Shown here in pieces: positions 48,910 to 56,605 of a DNA stretch of 64,000 nt (positions are counted from its first letter, which is position 1; every line of letters starts with the position of its first letter). Source of the stretch: JALZOC01 sp038320555 (GTDB taxonomy: Bacteria > Acidobacteriota > Vicinamibacteria > Vicinamibacterales > 2-12-FULL-66-21); assembly GCA_038320555.1 (NCBI GenBank), contig JBBQEJ010000005.1, positions 10,558 through 74,557 on the forward strand, read 5' to 3'. Under the pieces are notes generated by a model, which had not been told where the DNA came from, ran no database searches, and saw nothing but the letters and a program-made list of their open reading frames with translations. Both the position numbers and the translations under genes were made by a program.

Positions 48910-49608
48910 TTACTTGATCACGGTCACGAGCGACCAGATCTTCGGGATATTGACCTTCTCGATCGACTGAGGCCGCAACTCGGCCTGCGCGAGGAACGCC
49001 GGCAGATCCAGATCCGCCTTGAACCCGATGTGAATCGTGAACGGCGAAATCAGCCGCTCGATTCTTGACAGGATGGCGTTCGGACTGAGGAAGTGATTCA
49101 GGACGATGATGCGGCCGCCGGGCCGGCACACGCGGCGCATTTCGTGCGCTACCTTCACGGGATCCGGCACGACGCTGATCAGGTACGGCGCGTAGACGAT
49201 ATCAAAGGAGTCGTCGGCGAATTTCAGATCCGCCGCGTCCATCTGCAGCAGACGGACGTTTCGAACGTCCTTTCGGGCTGCGCGCTCCCGCGCAATCTCG
49301 AGCATTGGCCCGCTGAAGTCGATGCCGACAACCGAACAGTTCTTCGGGTAGAGCGACAGGTTGATGCCGGTCCCGACGCCGACCTCGAGGACCCGTTCGC
49401 CCGACTGGATGTCCATGCGCTCGATCGCCTGAAGCCTGCCCGGATGCAGCGTGGGCCCGAAGGTGATGTCGTACACCTTCGCCAGCTTGTCGTAGACCTC
49501 TTCAACGAAGTCGTTCTCGACGGCAATCACCGACAACGCGCGCGTCAAGGCATCCGACCCCGACGCTAGTTCGTCCGACGAATCGACTTTGCGATCGAAT
49601 AAGGGCAT
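48910..49608 (-). CDS. SAM-dependent methyltransferase, PmtA-like (phospholipid N-methyltransferase)
   Basis: The 232-residue class I methyltransferase has motif I VLEVGVGTGINLSLYP, motif II GIDFSGPMLEIARERA, motif III LLQMDAADLKFADDSFDIVY and motif IV CRPGGRIIVLNHFLS. The LEVGVGTG form and the DIVYAPYLISVVPDP segment resemble bacterial phosphatidylethanolamine N-methyltransferase PmtA, but ubiquinone/menaquinone-type C-methyltransferases are similar. ATG 49608 (MPLFDRKVD) gives family length; the longer frame to 49704 crosses a terminator. Downstream of the methionine-synthase-like gene but in a separate transcription unit. Confidence 0.8.
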   Translation of the reverse strand: MPLFDRKVDSSDELASGSDALTRALSVIAVENDFVEEVYDKLAKVYDITFGPTLHPGRLQAIERMDIQSGERVLEVGVGTGINLSLYPKNCSVVGIDFSGPMLEIARERAARKDVRNVRLLQMDAADLKFADDSFDIVYAPYLISVVPDPVKVAHEMRRVCRPGGRIIVLNHFLSPNAILSRIERLISPFTIHIGFKADLDLPAFLAQAELRPQSIEKVNIPKIWSLVTVIK

Positions 49609-49641
49609 CAGAACCCCAGTATGGCGGAACACACGAAAAGA

Positions 49642-49664
49642 CCGCTCGTCTCCAGAACGAGCGG
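49642..49664 (-). terminator. Intrinsic terminator
   Basis: CCGCTCGT (49642-49649), a seven-base loop, ACGAGCGG (49657-49664): a perfect 8-bp stem. On the minus strand TCTTTTC follows; on the plus strand CGAGTTTTTGG follows, so it can work both ways. It ends the transcript of the gene at 49723-51585 and separates it from the methyltransferase. Confidence 0.75.
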
Positions 49665-49722
49665 CGAGTTTTTGGACTATATCGCGTAAGTATGGATGGG
49701 GCAAGCGCGACGGGACAAAGGA

Positions 49723-51585
49723 CTACGCCAGGCCATCAATGACCCCGAGCGCGCCTTCAATCGACTCGCTGGTGGTTGAAATCTGGAGGCCCTGGACCAG
49801 CGGGCGGATTTCAGCCGCAATCTCGCGGGCAATCGCCAGCCCTTCAGCCGCGGCCCGACCGTCCGCGTCTGCACGTCGCATCCGGTCCACCACCACCTCA
49901 GGTACGCGGACACCCGGTACCTCATTCGCCATGAACTCGGTGTGGCGCAGGCTTTCGAGGGGGGCAATGGCCGCAAGCACCGGAATGCGGAAAGCCTCGA
50001 TGCGGCGAAGGAAGCGCGCCAGCTCTTTGGCATCGAAGACGAGCTGAGTGATCGCGAACTCGGCCCCCGCCTTGACCTTGTACTCGAAGCGACGCAGTTC
50101 TTCGTCCGGATCCAGCGCGGCTGGATTGGCGGCGACACCGATATGAAACGCCGTGGGCACGCCGATGCTCTGTCCGCCGATATCCGATCCCCGATTGAGG
50201 GACGTGACCATGTTCGTGAGGCCGATCGAATCGACGTCGAACACGCCGGTCGCGTCCGGATAATCGCCGATCTGGGGCGGATCGCCGGTGATGAGCAGCA
50301 GATTGCGCACGCCCATCGAGTGCGCCCCCAGGAGGTCCGACTGCATTCCGAGAAGGTTTCGATCCCGGCACGCATAGTGAAGAATCGTCTCAACGCCGGC
50401 CTGCTGCTGCACCAGCACTGCGGCCGAGAGCGCGCTCATCCGCGCGCCGGCGCGCGGGCCGTCCGGGATATTCACCAGATCGACCCCGTGGATGCGAAGC
50501 TGCCGCGCCCGGTCGACCAGCGCCTCGGCGCGAAAGCCCCGCGGAGGCACCAACTCGACGCTGACGACAAACGCCGCGCGCGCGAGGCCGTTGGCCATCC
50601 GCGACTTCTCCGCCCGCGCCACCGGATCGACAAGCGGCGCCGCAGCCGGCGCGGTGCGGCCCGCGCCTGCCGACACGCGCTTCGAGCCCACGGCCACCGA
50701 TCCATTCGACGCGAGCGCCCGTACGGCCACTTTGATGTGCCGGATGTGCTCGGGCGTCGTGCCGCAACAGCCCCCGACGAGCCGCACGCCGTTGGTGATG
50801 AAGCGGCGCGCGTACGACGCCATGTATTCGGGTGAACACAGATAGATGTTCCGGCCTTCAATCTCGCGCGGGCGTCCGGCGTTGGGCTGCGCCGACAGCT
50901 TCACCGTCGCCACGTGCGCCATCCGTTCGATACTTTCGAGCATCGCCGCCGGACCGACGCTGCAGTTGAGGCCCACAACCTGCGCTCCCAGACGCTCCAG
51001 TTCCGGCACGAAGGTCTCGGGTGCCGCGCCGTCGAGGCTGTTGCCGTCGTCTTCGGTTGTCACCTGAGCGACGATCGGCAGATCGCAGACGCTGCGGACC
51101 GCGCGGATCGCCGCGCCGATTTCGTTCACGTCGCGGAACGTCTCGAGCACGAACAGGTCGACGCTCCCTTCGACGAGCGCACGGGCTTGCTCCCGGAAGA
51201 ATTCCTCCGCTTCATCGACGCCGGTCTTGCCCCAGGGCTCGATGCGAATGCCGAGCGGACCGATCGCGCCCGCCACATATACCTGCTCGCGCGCCGCGTG
51301 GCGCGCGATCTTCGCCCCCTGAAGGTTGATCGTATGCACGCAATCCGCAAGCCCGTGCGCCCCGAGCTTGATCCGATTCGCGCCGAATGTGTTCGTTTCG
51401 ATCACATCGGCGCCCGCCCGCACGTACGCCTGGTGGACGTCCGCGACGAGCTCGGGCTGCGTGAGGTTCAGCTCGTCGAACGACCGGTTCAGAAAGATGC
51501 CTCGTGCGTACAGCATCGTGCCCATCGCGCCGTCACAGACGAGCACACGCTGGTCGATCGCTTCAAGGAAGGAGAGCCTGGACAT
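49723..51585 (-). CDS. Bifunctional homocysteine S-methyltransferase / methylenetetrahydrofolate reductase
   Basis: The 620-residue fusion joins an N-terminal homocysteine methyltransferase (about 1-300; DGAMGTML, zinc cysteines in GLNCSVGP and GGCCGTTPEHI) to a C-terminal MetF-type flavoprotein (about 325-620; VSVELVPPRGF, LLITGDPPQIGDYPDATGVF, FDAKELARF). Such fusions occur in YitJ-type proteins and link 5-methyl-THF formation to methionine synthesis without cobalamin domains. All ligands needed for both halves appear present. ATG 51585 begins MSRLSFLEAIDQ. Metallophosphoesterase upstream by six bases, probably co-transcribed. Confidence 0.93.
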   Translation of the reverse strand: MSRLSFLEAIDQRVLVCDGAMGTMLYARGIFLNRSFDELNLTQPELVADVHQAYVRAGADVIETNTFGANRIKLGAHGLADCVHTINLQGAKIARHAAREQVYVAGAIGPLGIRIEPWGKTGVDEAEEFFREQARALVEGSVDLFVLETFRDVNEIGAAIRAVRSVCDLPIVAQVTTEDDGNSLDGAAPETFVPELERLGAQVVGLNCSVGPAAMLESIERMAHVATVKLSAQPNAGRPREIEGRNIYLCSPEYMASYARRFITNGVRLVGGCCGTTPEHIRHIKVAVRALASNGSVAVGSKRVSAGAGRTAPAAAPLVDPVARAEKSRMANGLARAAFVVSVELVPPRGFRAEALVDRARQLRIHGVDLVNIPDGPRAGARMSALSAAVLVQQQAGVETILHYACRDRNLLGMQSDLLGAHSMGVRNLLLITGDPPQIGDYPDATGVFDVDSIGLTNMVTSLNRGSDIGGQSIGVPTAFHIGVAANPAALDPDEELRRFEYKVKAGAEFAITQLVFDAKELARFLRRIEAFRIPVLAAIAPLESLRHTEFMANEVPGVRVPEVVVDRMRRADADGRAAAEGLAIAREIAAEIRPLVQGLQISTTSESIEGALGVIDGLA

Positions 51586-51591
51586 AAAACT

Positions 51592-52248
51592 CTACAACAC
51601 TACATGGTACTCCAACGTCGCCGCCTCGACGAGGAGGTAGGACCTCGAGACGAGATCGAGGCACACCGACCGCACGCCCTGCACCTCCATCTCCGTGAAG
51701 CGATGATGATGGCCAAACAGGTGCAGCCGCGGCTTCATTGCGCCAAGGATCTCGTTGATGGGCGTTTTGCCGGCGTCGTTGCCACGTCCGACACGAAACG
51801 GCCGCGGCGCTTCGTGCGTGAGCAGGATGTCCACGCCCTGCATCCGTTTGCAGGCCTCCACCTCTCCCCGGACGAAATGGCGGCGGCGATCGGCCAGCTC
51901 GGTGGCTTTCGGCGAGCCTTTCTTCGGATGCGGCAGCTCGGAAGCCGCCATCTCGTATACCGTCGGCGCGAACGTCCCGCCAAGACCGGCGACGCGCAGC
52001 CCCGCGATGGACTCGAGCGTGCCGTTTGGAATGTGATGGTGGCCGGCGGGCAGATCGCCCGAGGCGATCAGATCGAAGTTCTCGTTGTTTCCTTTGATCC
52101 AGTAGAGGGGCGGGTCAAAAGGCTCGTAGCACCCCGAGGCGTCGGCGACGTCTCCGACCGACAGCCAGAAATTAACGTCGGGGTGTTGCCGCATGATGCG
52201 GCGCACGCTGGCGAAATCTCCGTGAATGTCACCTAAGGCGCCAAACAT
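51592..52248 (-). CDS. Calcineurin-like metallophosphoesterase
   Basis: A 218-residue protein with the phosphoesterase metal motifs GDIHGDF (residues 6-12), SVGDVADASGC, the variant KGNNENF (usual GNHE), LLTHEAPRPFRVG and FGHHHRFTE. These ligands give a dinuclear metal centre; the Asn-rich GNNE site is a common variant. Substrate unknown. ATG 52248 overlaps no upstream gene; six bases before the methionine-synthase fusion, with the next gene upstream separated by a strong palindrome at 52255-52306. Confidence 0.88.
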   Translation of the reverse strand: MFGALGDIHGDFASVRRIMRQHPDVNFWLSVGDVADASGCYEPFDPPLYWIKGNNENFDLIASGDLPAGHHHIPNGTLESIAGLRVAGLGGTFAPTVYEMAASELPHPKKGSPKATELADRRRHFVRGEVEACKRMQGVDILLTHEAPRPFRVGRGNDAGKTPINEILGAMKPRLHLFGHHHRFTEMEVQGVRSVCLDLVSRSYLLVEAATLEYHVVL

Positions 52249-52254
52249 GCATTC

Positions 52255-52306
52255 GGTGAATTCGTGAATGACTGGGTTGGTGAATTCACCTATTCACGAA
52301 TTCACC
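52255..52306. repeat. Nested perfect palindromes (GGTGAATTC family)
   Basis: GGTGAATTCGTGAAT (52255-52269) is perfectly complementary to ATTCACGAATTCACC (52292-52306), and the loop contains the 12-bp perfect palindrome GGTGAATTCACC (52279-52290). Could extrude as a cruciform or act as a terminator between nuoI and the phosphoesterase gene. Confidence 0.7.
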
Positions 52307-52318
52307 AATTCGCCGATT

Positions 52319-52756
52319 TCATTTGCTCGTCGTCGCCGGGACGAGCAAGTCGGCCTTGTCCCAGATGAAGTCCTTGTTGCTGTAAACGGCGAGCTCGTAG
52401 TCCTTGCCCATGAAGATCGCCGACACCGGGCAGGCCTCTTCGCAGTAGCCGCAAAAGATGCAGCGCGTTTTGTGGATCTGGTAGACCTTGGCGTAGCGTG
52501 GCCCCGCCTGCACCGACCCGTCGTTTTCGGCCGCCTCCAGGTAAATCGCGTCCGCCGGACACGCCACCGCGCACAGCCCGCACGCGACGCACTTCTCGAG
52601 GCCGTCCTCGTCGCGCATCAGGACCTGTTTTCCACGGTATTTCGGGAAAACCGGAATCTTCTGGTCCGGGTAATTGACCGTGATGGGTTTTCTGAAAATG
52701 TGCTTCAGCGTGGTCGCGAAGCCGACAATGAACGGACGAATCATGCCTGCGATCAT
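52319..52756 (-). CDS. nuoI: NADH-quinone oxidoreductase subunit I
   Basis: NuoI carries the two tetranuclear iron-sulfur clusters N6a and N6b of complex I. The 145-residue product shows both CxxCxxCxxxCP motifs, CVACGLCAVACPADAIYLEA and CIFCGYCEEACPVSAIFMGK, and the typical YRGKQVL and YAKVYQIHKTRC segments. An isolated nuoI without neighbouring nuo genes occurs here, whereas nuoI is normally between nuoH and nuoJ. ATG 52756 or, twelve bases in, ATG 52744 could be the start; GCAGG precedes the latter closely. Confidence 0.9.
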   Translation of the reverse strand: MIAGMIRPFIVGFATTLKHIFRKPITVNYPDQKIPVFPKYRGKQVLMRDEDGLEKCVACGLCAVACPADAIYLEAAENDGSVQAGPRYAKVYQIHKTRCIFCGYCEEACPVSAIFMGKDYELAVYSNKDFIWDKADLLVPATTSK

Positions 52757-52766
52757 ATATCAAAGG

Positions 52767-52840
52767 GACAAGGGACAAGAGACACGGGACAGGAGAGAGG
52801 GGAAAAAGAGAAAAGGGAAAAGCGCCTGCAAAGCCAGGCG
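52767..52840. repeat. GGGACAAGAGACA purine-rich spacer with stem-loop
   Basis: Iterated GGGACAAG, GAGACACGGGACAGGAGAG then AAAAAGAGAAAAGGGAAAA, and a stem CGCCTG-CAAAGC-CAGGCG (52823-52840). In the divergent region between nuoI and the sensor kinase. Confidence 0.4.
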
Positions 52841-52841
52841 T

Positions 52842-52847
52842 TATAAT
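52842..52847 (+). promoter_or_regulatory. TATAAT -10 box of the lytS-type operon
   Basis: Exact TATAAT 11 bases before ATG 52859; no clear -35. Predicted leader of about four bases. Confidence 0.45.
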
Positions 52848-52858
52848 TGAAAGACTCA

Positions 52859-54187
52859 ATGCCACAGGCCACGAAAGCGCTTACGGCCGGGCAGTTCCTG
52901 CTCACGACGCTTGTCGTGAAGGTCGCGATCGTCGCGATCCTCTCTACGATGCTCGTACGGTTTCCATGGTTCCGGCGTATCCTGCTCACCGAGAAGCGGG
53001 ACTGGCCGGAGCGCCTGATCTTCGCTGCCAGCCTCGGCGTACCGCTCACCGCTGGCGTCGTCGCGCGCCTCCTCATCAACTACGACGCGGCGGACCTGAC
53101 ACTGGCCGGCGCCTTCCTCGCCGGGCTGCTCGCCGGTCCGTACGCAGGCGCCATCGTCGGCTCGATGGTCGGGATCCCGCCGCTCATTGCCGGGGAATGG
53201 ATTGCGCTGCCGTTCGCCGTGGGGTGCGGGTTTGCCGGCGGCGGCCTGCGTGAGATTTGCCCCAAGGAAGCGATCTGGCACTTTTCGCCGCTGTTCTTCA
53301 CAGACCTCCATCGCCACGTGTGGCGCCTCGTGCGTCGCTTTCAAATCGACTGGGTCGTGATCCTGCTGGCAGCACCGATTGGGCTCGAGATCCTTCGGCA
53401 GTTTCTCGGTGACAGGTTCCACGAAAACAGGATCTTTTACCTCGCTCCGCCTGCCGGCGAAGCCTGGTTTGCCGTACTGATCGTGCTGGCCACGGTGTTG
53501 TGCGTCGCGATCCCGATCAAGATCTGGAACAGCGCGCGGATCGAGCACCGGCTGCAGGAACAGGAAAAGCTGCTGATGGCGGCACGCGTCGAGGCGCTGG
53601 CCAGCCAGATCAATCCGCACTTTCTCTTCAACACGCTGACATCGATCTCCTCGCTCATCCGATCGCAACCCGAGACCGCCCGGATGCTGATCGTGAAGCT
53701 GTCAGGTCTCCTCCGCCGGCTGCTCCGCAGCCAGGAGCATTTCGTGACGCTGCGCGAAGAGCTCGAGGCGATCGACGAGTATCTCGACATCGAGAGCATC
53801 CGCTTCGGCCCGAAGCTGCGCATCGAGAAATCCATCGATCCCGACAGCCTCGACGTGGTCATGCCGAGCATGCTCCTCCAGCCGCTCATCGAGAACTCCA
53901 TCAAGCACGGGCTCTCGCCGAAAATCGGAGAGGGGCGGATTACGATTCGCAGCTCACGGCAGAACGGCCACGCGATCATCGACATCATCGACAACGGCGT
54001 CGGCGTCTCGACCAGTCATGTCGATCGCGTCAAGTCGGGCGGGATCGGACTGCGTAACGTCAACGAGCGTCTGCGGGTCATCTACGGCGCAAACTATCAG
54101 CTGCAGCTCGACAGCGTCCCGGGCGAAGGTACTTGTGCGCGGATTGTCATTCCCGAGCTCGTGGTCCCGTCGAAGATCACCGCGTAG
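52859..54187 (+). CDS. Sensor histidine kinase, LytS/YehU type
   Basis: The 442-residue membrane sensor has about six N-terminal spans of the 5TM-5TMR_LYT type (residues 14-220; LTAGVVARLLINYDAADLTL, AGPYAGAIVGSMVGIPPLIA), a HisKA_7TM-like phosphoacceptor H254 in SQINPHFLFNTLTSI, and a HATPase with PLIENSIKHGLSP, IDNGVGV and GGIGLRNVNERLRVIYG. There is no GAF domain between sensor and kinase. LytS-type kinases respond to membrane potential, carbon overflow or cell-envelope signals; the signal here is unknown. ATG 52859 is set by the promoter. The response regulator follows four bases later. Confidence 0.92.
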   Translation: MPQATKALTAGQFLLTTLVVKVAIVAILSTMLVRFPWFRRILLTEKRDWPERLIFAASLGVPLTAGVVARLLINYDAADLTLAGAFLAGLLAGPYAGAIVGSMVGIPPLIAGEWIALPFAVGCGFAGGGLREICPKEAIWHFSPLFFTDLHRHVWRLVRRFQIDWVVILLAAPIGLEILRQFLGDRFHENRIFYLAPPAGEAWFAVLIVLATVLCVAIPIKIWNSARIEHRLQEQEKLLMAARVEALASQINPHFLFNTLTSISSLIRSQPETARMLIVKLSGLLRRLLRSQEHFVTLREELEAIDEYLDIESIRFGPKLRIEKSIDPDSLDVVMPSMLLQPLIENSIKHGLSPKIGEGRITIRSSRQNGHAIIDIIDNGVGVSTSHVDRVKSGGIGLRNVNERLRVIYGANYQLQLDSVPGEGTCARIVIPELVVPSKITA

Positions 54188-54191
54188 AACC

Positions 54192-54983
54192 ATGGACGGG
54201 CAAACGCTTCGAACGATCGTGGTCGACGACGAGCAGCTGGCGCGCGAGGAGCTGTGCTTTCTCATCGGGCAGCTGGACGAGGTGGACGTCGTCGGGCAGG
54301 CGGGCAACGGCATCGAAGCGCTCCGGGTTGTCGAGGAGCAGTCTCCCGACCTTGTCATGCTCGATGTGCAGATGCCCGGGCTCACCGGTTTCGAGGTTGC
54401 GCGCCGGCTGCTGCGGGCGGGGATCGATGCGCAGTTCATCTTCGTGACCGCCTACGATCAGCACGCCATCGAGGCCTTCGAGGTGAACGCGGTCGACTAC
54501 CTGCTGAAACCTGTGGAAGCTGAGCGGCTGGCGACGGCGGTGGACCGCGCGCGCCGCCGGATTCAGACGGATCGGCCGGCCGCCAAAGGACGATCGGTAG
54601 ACGAAATGGAACGGCTCCTGCTGCTGTTGTCGGATCGGCAGGACCGGCGCGAGCAGCTCGCCCTCAAGGTCGCGGATCGCTTCCTGCTGGTCCAATCGGA
54701 CGAGGTGGTTCACGCCTCGGTCGAAGACGATGTCATCACGGTTGTAACGAACAGCTTGTCTGGAACGTCCAACTATCGGACACTGGATGAACTGCAGGCG
54801 CGCCTCGACCCCGCGGTGTTCTGGCGGGTGCATCGGTCGCACCTCGTAAATATTAATAAAATCAAGGAGATAGTGCCCTGGTTCAGCCGAAACTACATCC
54901 TGAAGATGCGGGACGGCAAGGGCACCGAAATCCCGGTGAGCCGATCGCAGACCAAACGGCTCCGTGAGTATTTAAGGTTATGA
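54192..54983 (+). CDS. LytTR-family response regulator
   Basis: A 263-residue regulator with a receiver domain (phosphoacceptor Asp58 in LVMLDVQMPGLTGF; acidic pair VDDEQ at 11-13; KPVEAERL for the Lys) and a C-terminal LytTR DNA-binding domain from about 155 (SDEVVHASVEDDVITVVTNS, RVHRSHLVNINKIKEI). Cognate partner of the kinase just upstream. LytTR regulators bind direct repeats near promoters; no target site could be recognised here. The ATG at 54192 lies within four bases of the kinase stop, and its own stop overlaps the signal peptidase start (ATGA). Confidence 0.94.
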   Translation: MDGQTLRTIVVDDEQLAREELCFLIGQLDEVDVVGQAGNGIEALRVVEEQSPDLVMLDVQMPGLTGFEVARRLLRAGIDAQFIFVTAYDQHAIEAFEVNAVDYLLKPVEAERLATAVDRARRRIQTDRPAAKGRSVDEMERLLLLLSDRQDRREQLALKVADRFLLVQSDEVVHASVEDDVITVVTNSLSGTSNYRTLDELQARLDPAVFWRVHRSHLVNINKIKEIVPWFSRNYILKMRDGKGTEIPVSRSQTKRLREYLRL

Positions 54984-55693
54984 GCAACCAGTACGACCCG
55001 TATGCACCGCCGCCCCCACAGCCGGCTCCGTACAACTCCTCGCAGCCGATGCCGGCCGCCGATGCTCTGACAGCACCGGAACAGATCGTGTCGACCGAGC
55101 CGGTCCCGGCCCTGGCGGGCGGGATTCCGGCCCCACCCGATGCGCGTCTGGCGATCGACGGCGGCGCGCTGCGGATGGAACGTGTGGTCGAGGAGCTGAT
55201 CGCGTGGCTGAAAACGCTCGCGTCAGCCGCTGTTTACGCCACGCTCATCGTCACCTTCGGCTTTCAGGTGGCTCGCGTGGAAGGGCACAGCATGGCGCCG
55301 ACGCTTGCCGACCAGGATCGCCTGATCGTCAACAAACTGGCGTATCGGATCGGCGAACCGCGCATCGGCGATATCGTCATGCTGTACTACCCGAACGATC
55401 CGAACAAGTCGTTCGTGAAGCGCGTGATCGCCGAGGAAGGCGACCAGGTCCGCATCGTCGACGGTAAGGTGTACCGCAACGACATCCTCCTCGATGATTC
55501 ATTTATTGCGCCCGACTTCCGCAGCCACGACGACTGGGGTCCGCAGGTGATTCCGGAAGGCTACTATTTTGTAATGGGGGACCACCGCAACAACAGCTCC
55601 GACAGCCGTCACTGGGGCTTCGTGCCGAAGAAGTACATCATCGGCAGGGTACAGTTGCGCTGGTGGCCGCTCGCACACGCGCGGATGTTCTAG
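54980..55693 (+). CDS. lepB: Signal peptidase I with Pro-rich N-terminal extension
   Basis: Signal peptidase I cleaves signal peptides of exported proteins at the outer face of the inner membrane. The 237-residue protein carries the dyad Ser104 in VEGHSMAPTL and Lys147 in SFVKRVIAEEG, then GDHRNNSSDSRHWGFVP. A single span lies at about 78-96. Unusually, residues 1-70 are a Pro/Ala/Gln-rich cytoplasmic extension (YDPYAPPPPQPAPYNSSQPM). Translationally coupled to the LytTR regulator. Its last 31 bp overlap the CDF gene. Confidence 0.93.
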   Translation: MSNQYDPYAPPPPQPAPYNSSQPMPAADALTAPEQIVSTEPVPALAGGIPAPPDARLAIDGGALRMERVVEELIAWLKTLASAAVYATLIVTFGFQVARVEGHSMAPTLADQDRLIVNKLAYRIGEPRIGDIVMLYYPNDPNKSFVKRVIAEEGDQVRIVDGKVYRNDILLDDSFIAPDFRSHDDWGPQVIPEGYYFVMGDHRNNSSDSRHWGFVPKKYIIGRVQLRWWPLAHARMF

Positions 55694-56580
55694 TCCTGGC
55701 CCGCAACGACGCGGTCAACCGCGTCCTTTTTCGTGTTCTCATCCTGAACCTGGCGGTGGCGGTGGCGAAGCTGATGCTTGGCTACGCCACAGGCGCCGTC
55801 AGCGTCATCTCGGACGGATTCCACTCGTTGACCGATGCGGCGTCGAACGTGATGGGGCTCGTGGGACTTCGCGCCTCGCTCAAGCCGCCCGACGACGATC
55901 ATCCTTACGGCCATCGCAAGTACGAGACGCTCGCGGCGGCCGGTATTTTCATCTTCCTGCTGTTCGTCGTCGTCGAGGTCAGCCGGTCCGCGCTCAACCG
56001 CCTGGCCGGCGGAGCGGCGCCGCGCGTCACGATCACGAGCTTCGGGGTGATGATTGTGACGCTGGTGATCAACCTGTTGGTCGTGCGCTACGAAGGGAGC
56101 GAAGGACGCCGGCTGCACAGCGAGCTGCTGCACGCCGACGCGATGGCCACCAGGAGCGATGTGCTGACGTCGTGCGCGGTGCTGATTTCGCTGGCCGCGG
56201 TGTGGCTCGGCTATCCCGTGCTGGATCCGATCGGCGGCCTGCTGATCGCGGTCTTTATCGCGCGGACCGGGTGGGAAATCGCGCGCGACACGTCGCGCGT
56301 CCTGTCCGATCGCGCCGTGCTTGCGGAAGATGATATCCGCCGGGTTGTGATGAGCTCACCCGGCGTCGTGGGCTGCCACCACATCCGCTCCCGCGGGTCG
56401 GCCGATCATACGTTCGTCGATCTGCACGTCTGGTATCCGCCCGACATGCCGCTCCACGAGGCCCACCGGCTGTCGCACATCCTGAAAGACCAGCTGATGT
56501 CGACGTATCCGCAGATCGCCGACGCGATCATCCACATCGAGCCTCCGCCGGGGGGGCAATCACTAAGCACTAATCCTTGA
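55663..56580 (+). CDS. Cation diffusion facilitator family transporter
   Basis: A 305-residue cation/proton antiporter exporting divalent metal such as zinc, cobalt or iron. Six spans plus a C-terminal cytoplasmic domain; metal site residues are in SDGFHSLTDAASN (span 2) and HADAMATRSDVLTS (span 5), HPYGHRKYET is the conserved loop. GTG 55663 is inside the end of lepB (31-bp overlap); a downstream start is possible but would lose part of the first span. Coupling to lepB and the two-component pair suggests joint expression. Confidence 0.87.
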   Translation: MAARTRADVLVLARNDAVNRVLFRVLILNLAVAVAKLMLGYATGAVSVISDGFHSLTDAASNVMGLVGLRASLKPPDDDHPYGHRKYETLAAAGIFIFLLFVVVEVSRSALNRLAGGAAPRVTITSFGVMIVTLVINLLVVRYEGSEGRRLHSELLHADAMATRSDVLTSCAVLISLAAVWLGYPVLDPIGGLLIAVFIARTGWEIARDTSRVLSDRAVLAEDDIRRVVMSSPGVVGCHHIRSRGSADHTFVDLHVWYPPDMPLHEAHRLSHILKDQLMSTYPQIADAIIHIEPPPGGQSLSTNP

Positions 56581-56605
56581 ACCGCCAGCCGCCAGCCGCC
56601 AGCCG
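56581..56605. repeat. CAGCCGC iterated spacer between convergent genes
   Basis: CCGCCAGCCGCCAGCCGCCA: three tandem CCAGCCG units in the 25-bp gap between the CDF and acyl-CoA synthetase genes. The same unit appears as GCGGCTGGCGG at 63967-63992. Confidence 0.5.
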
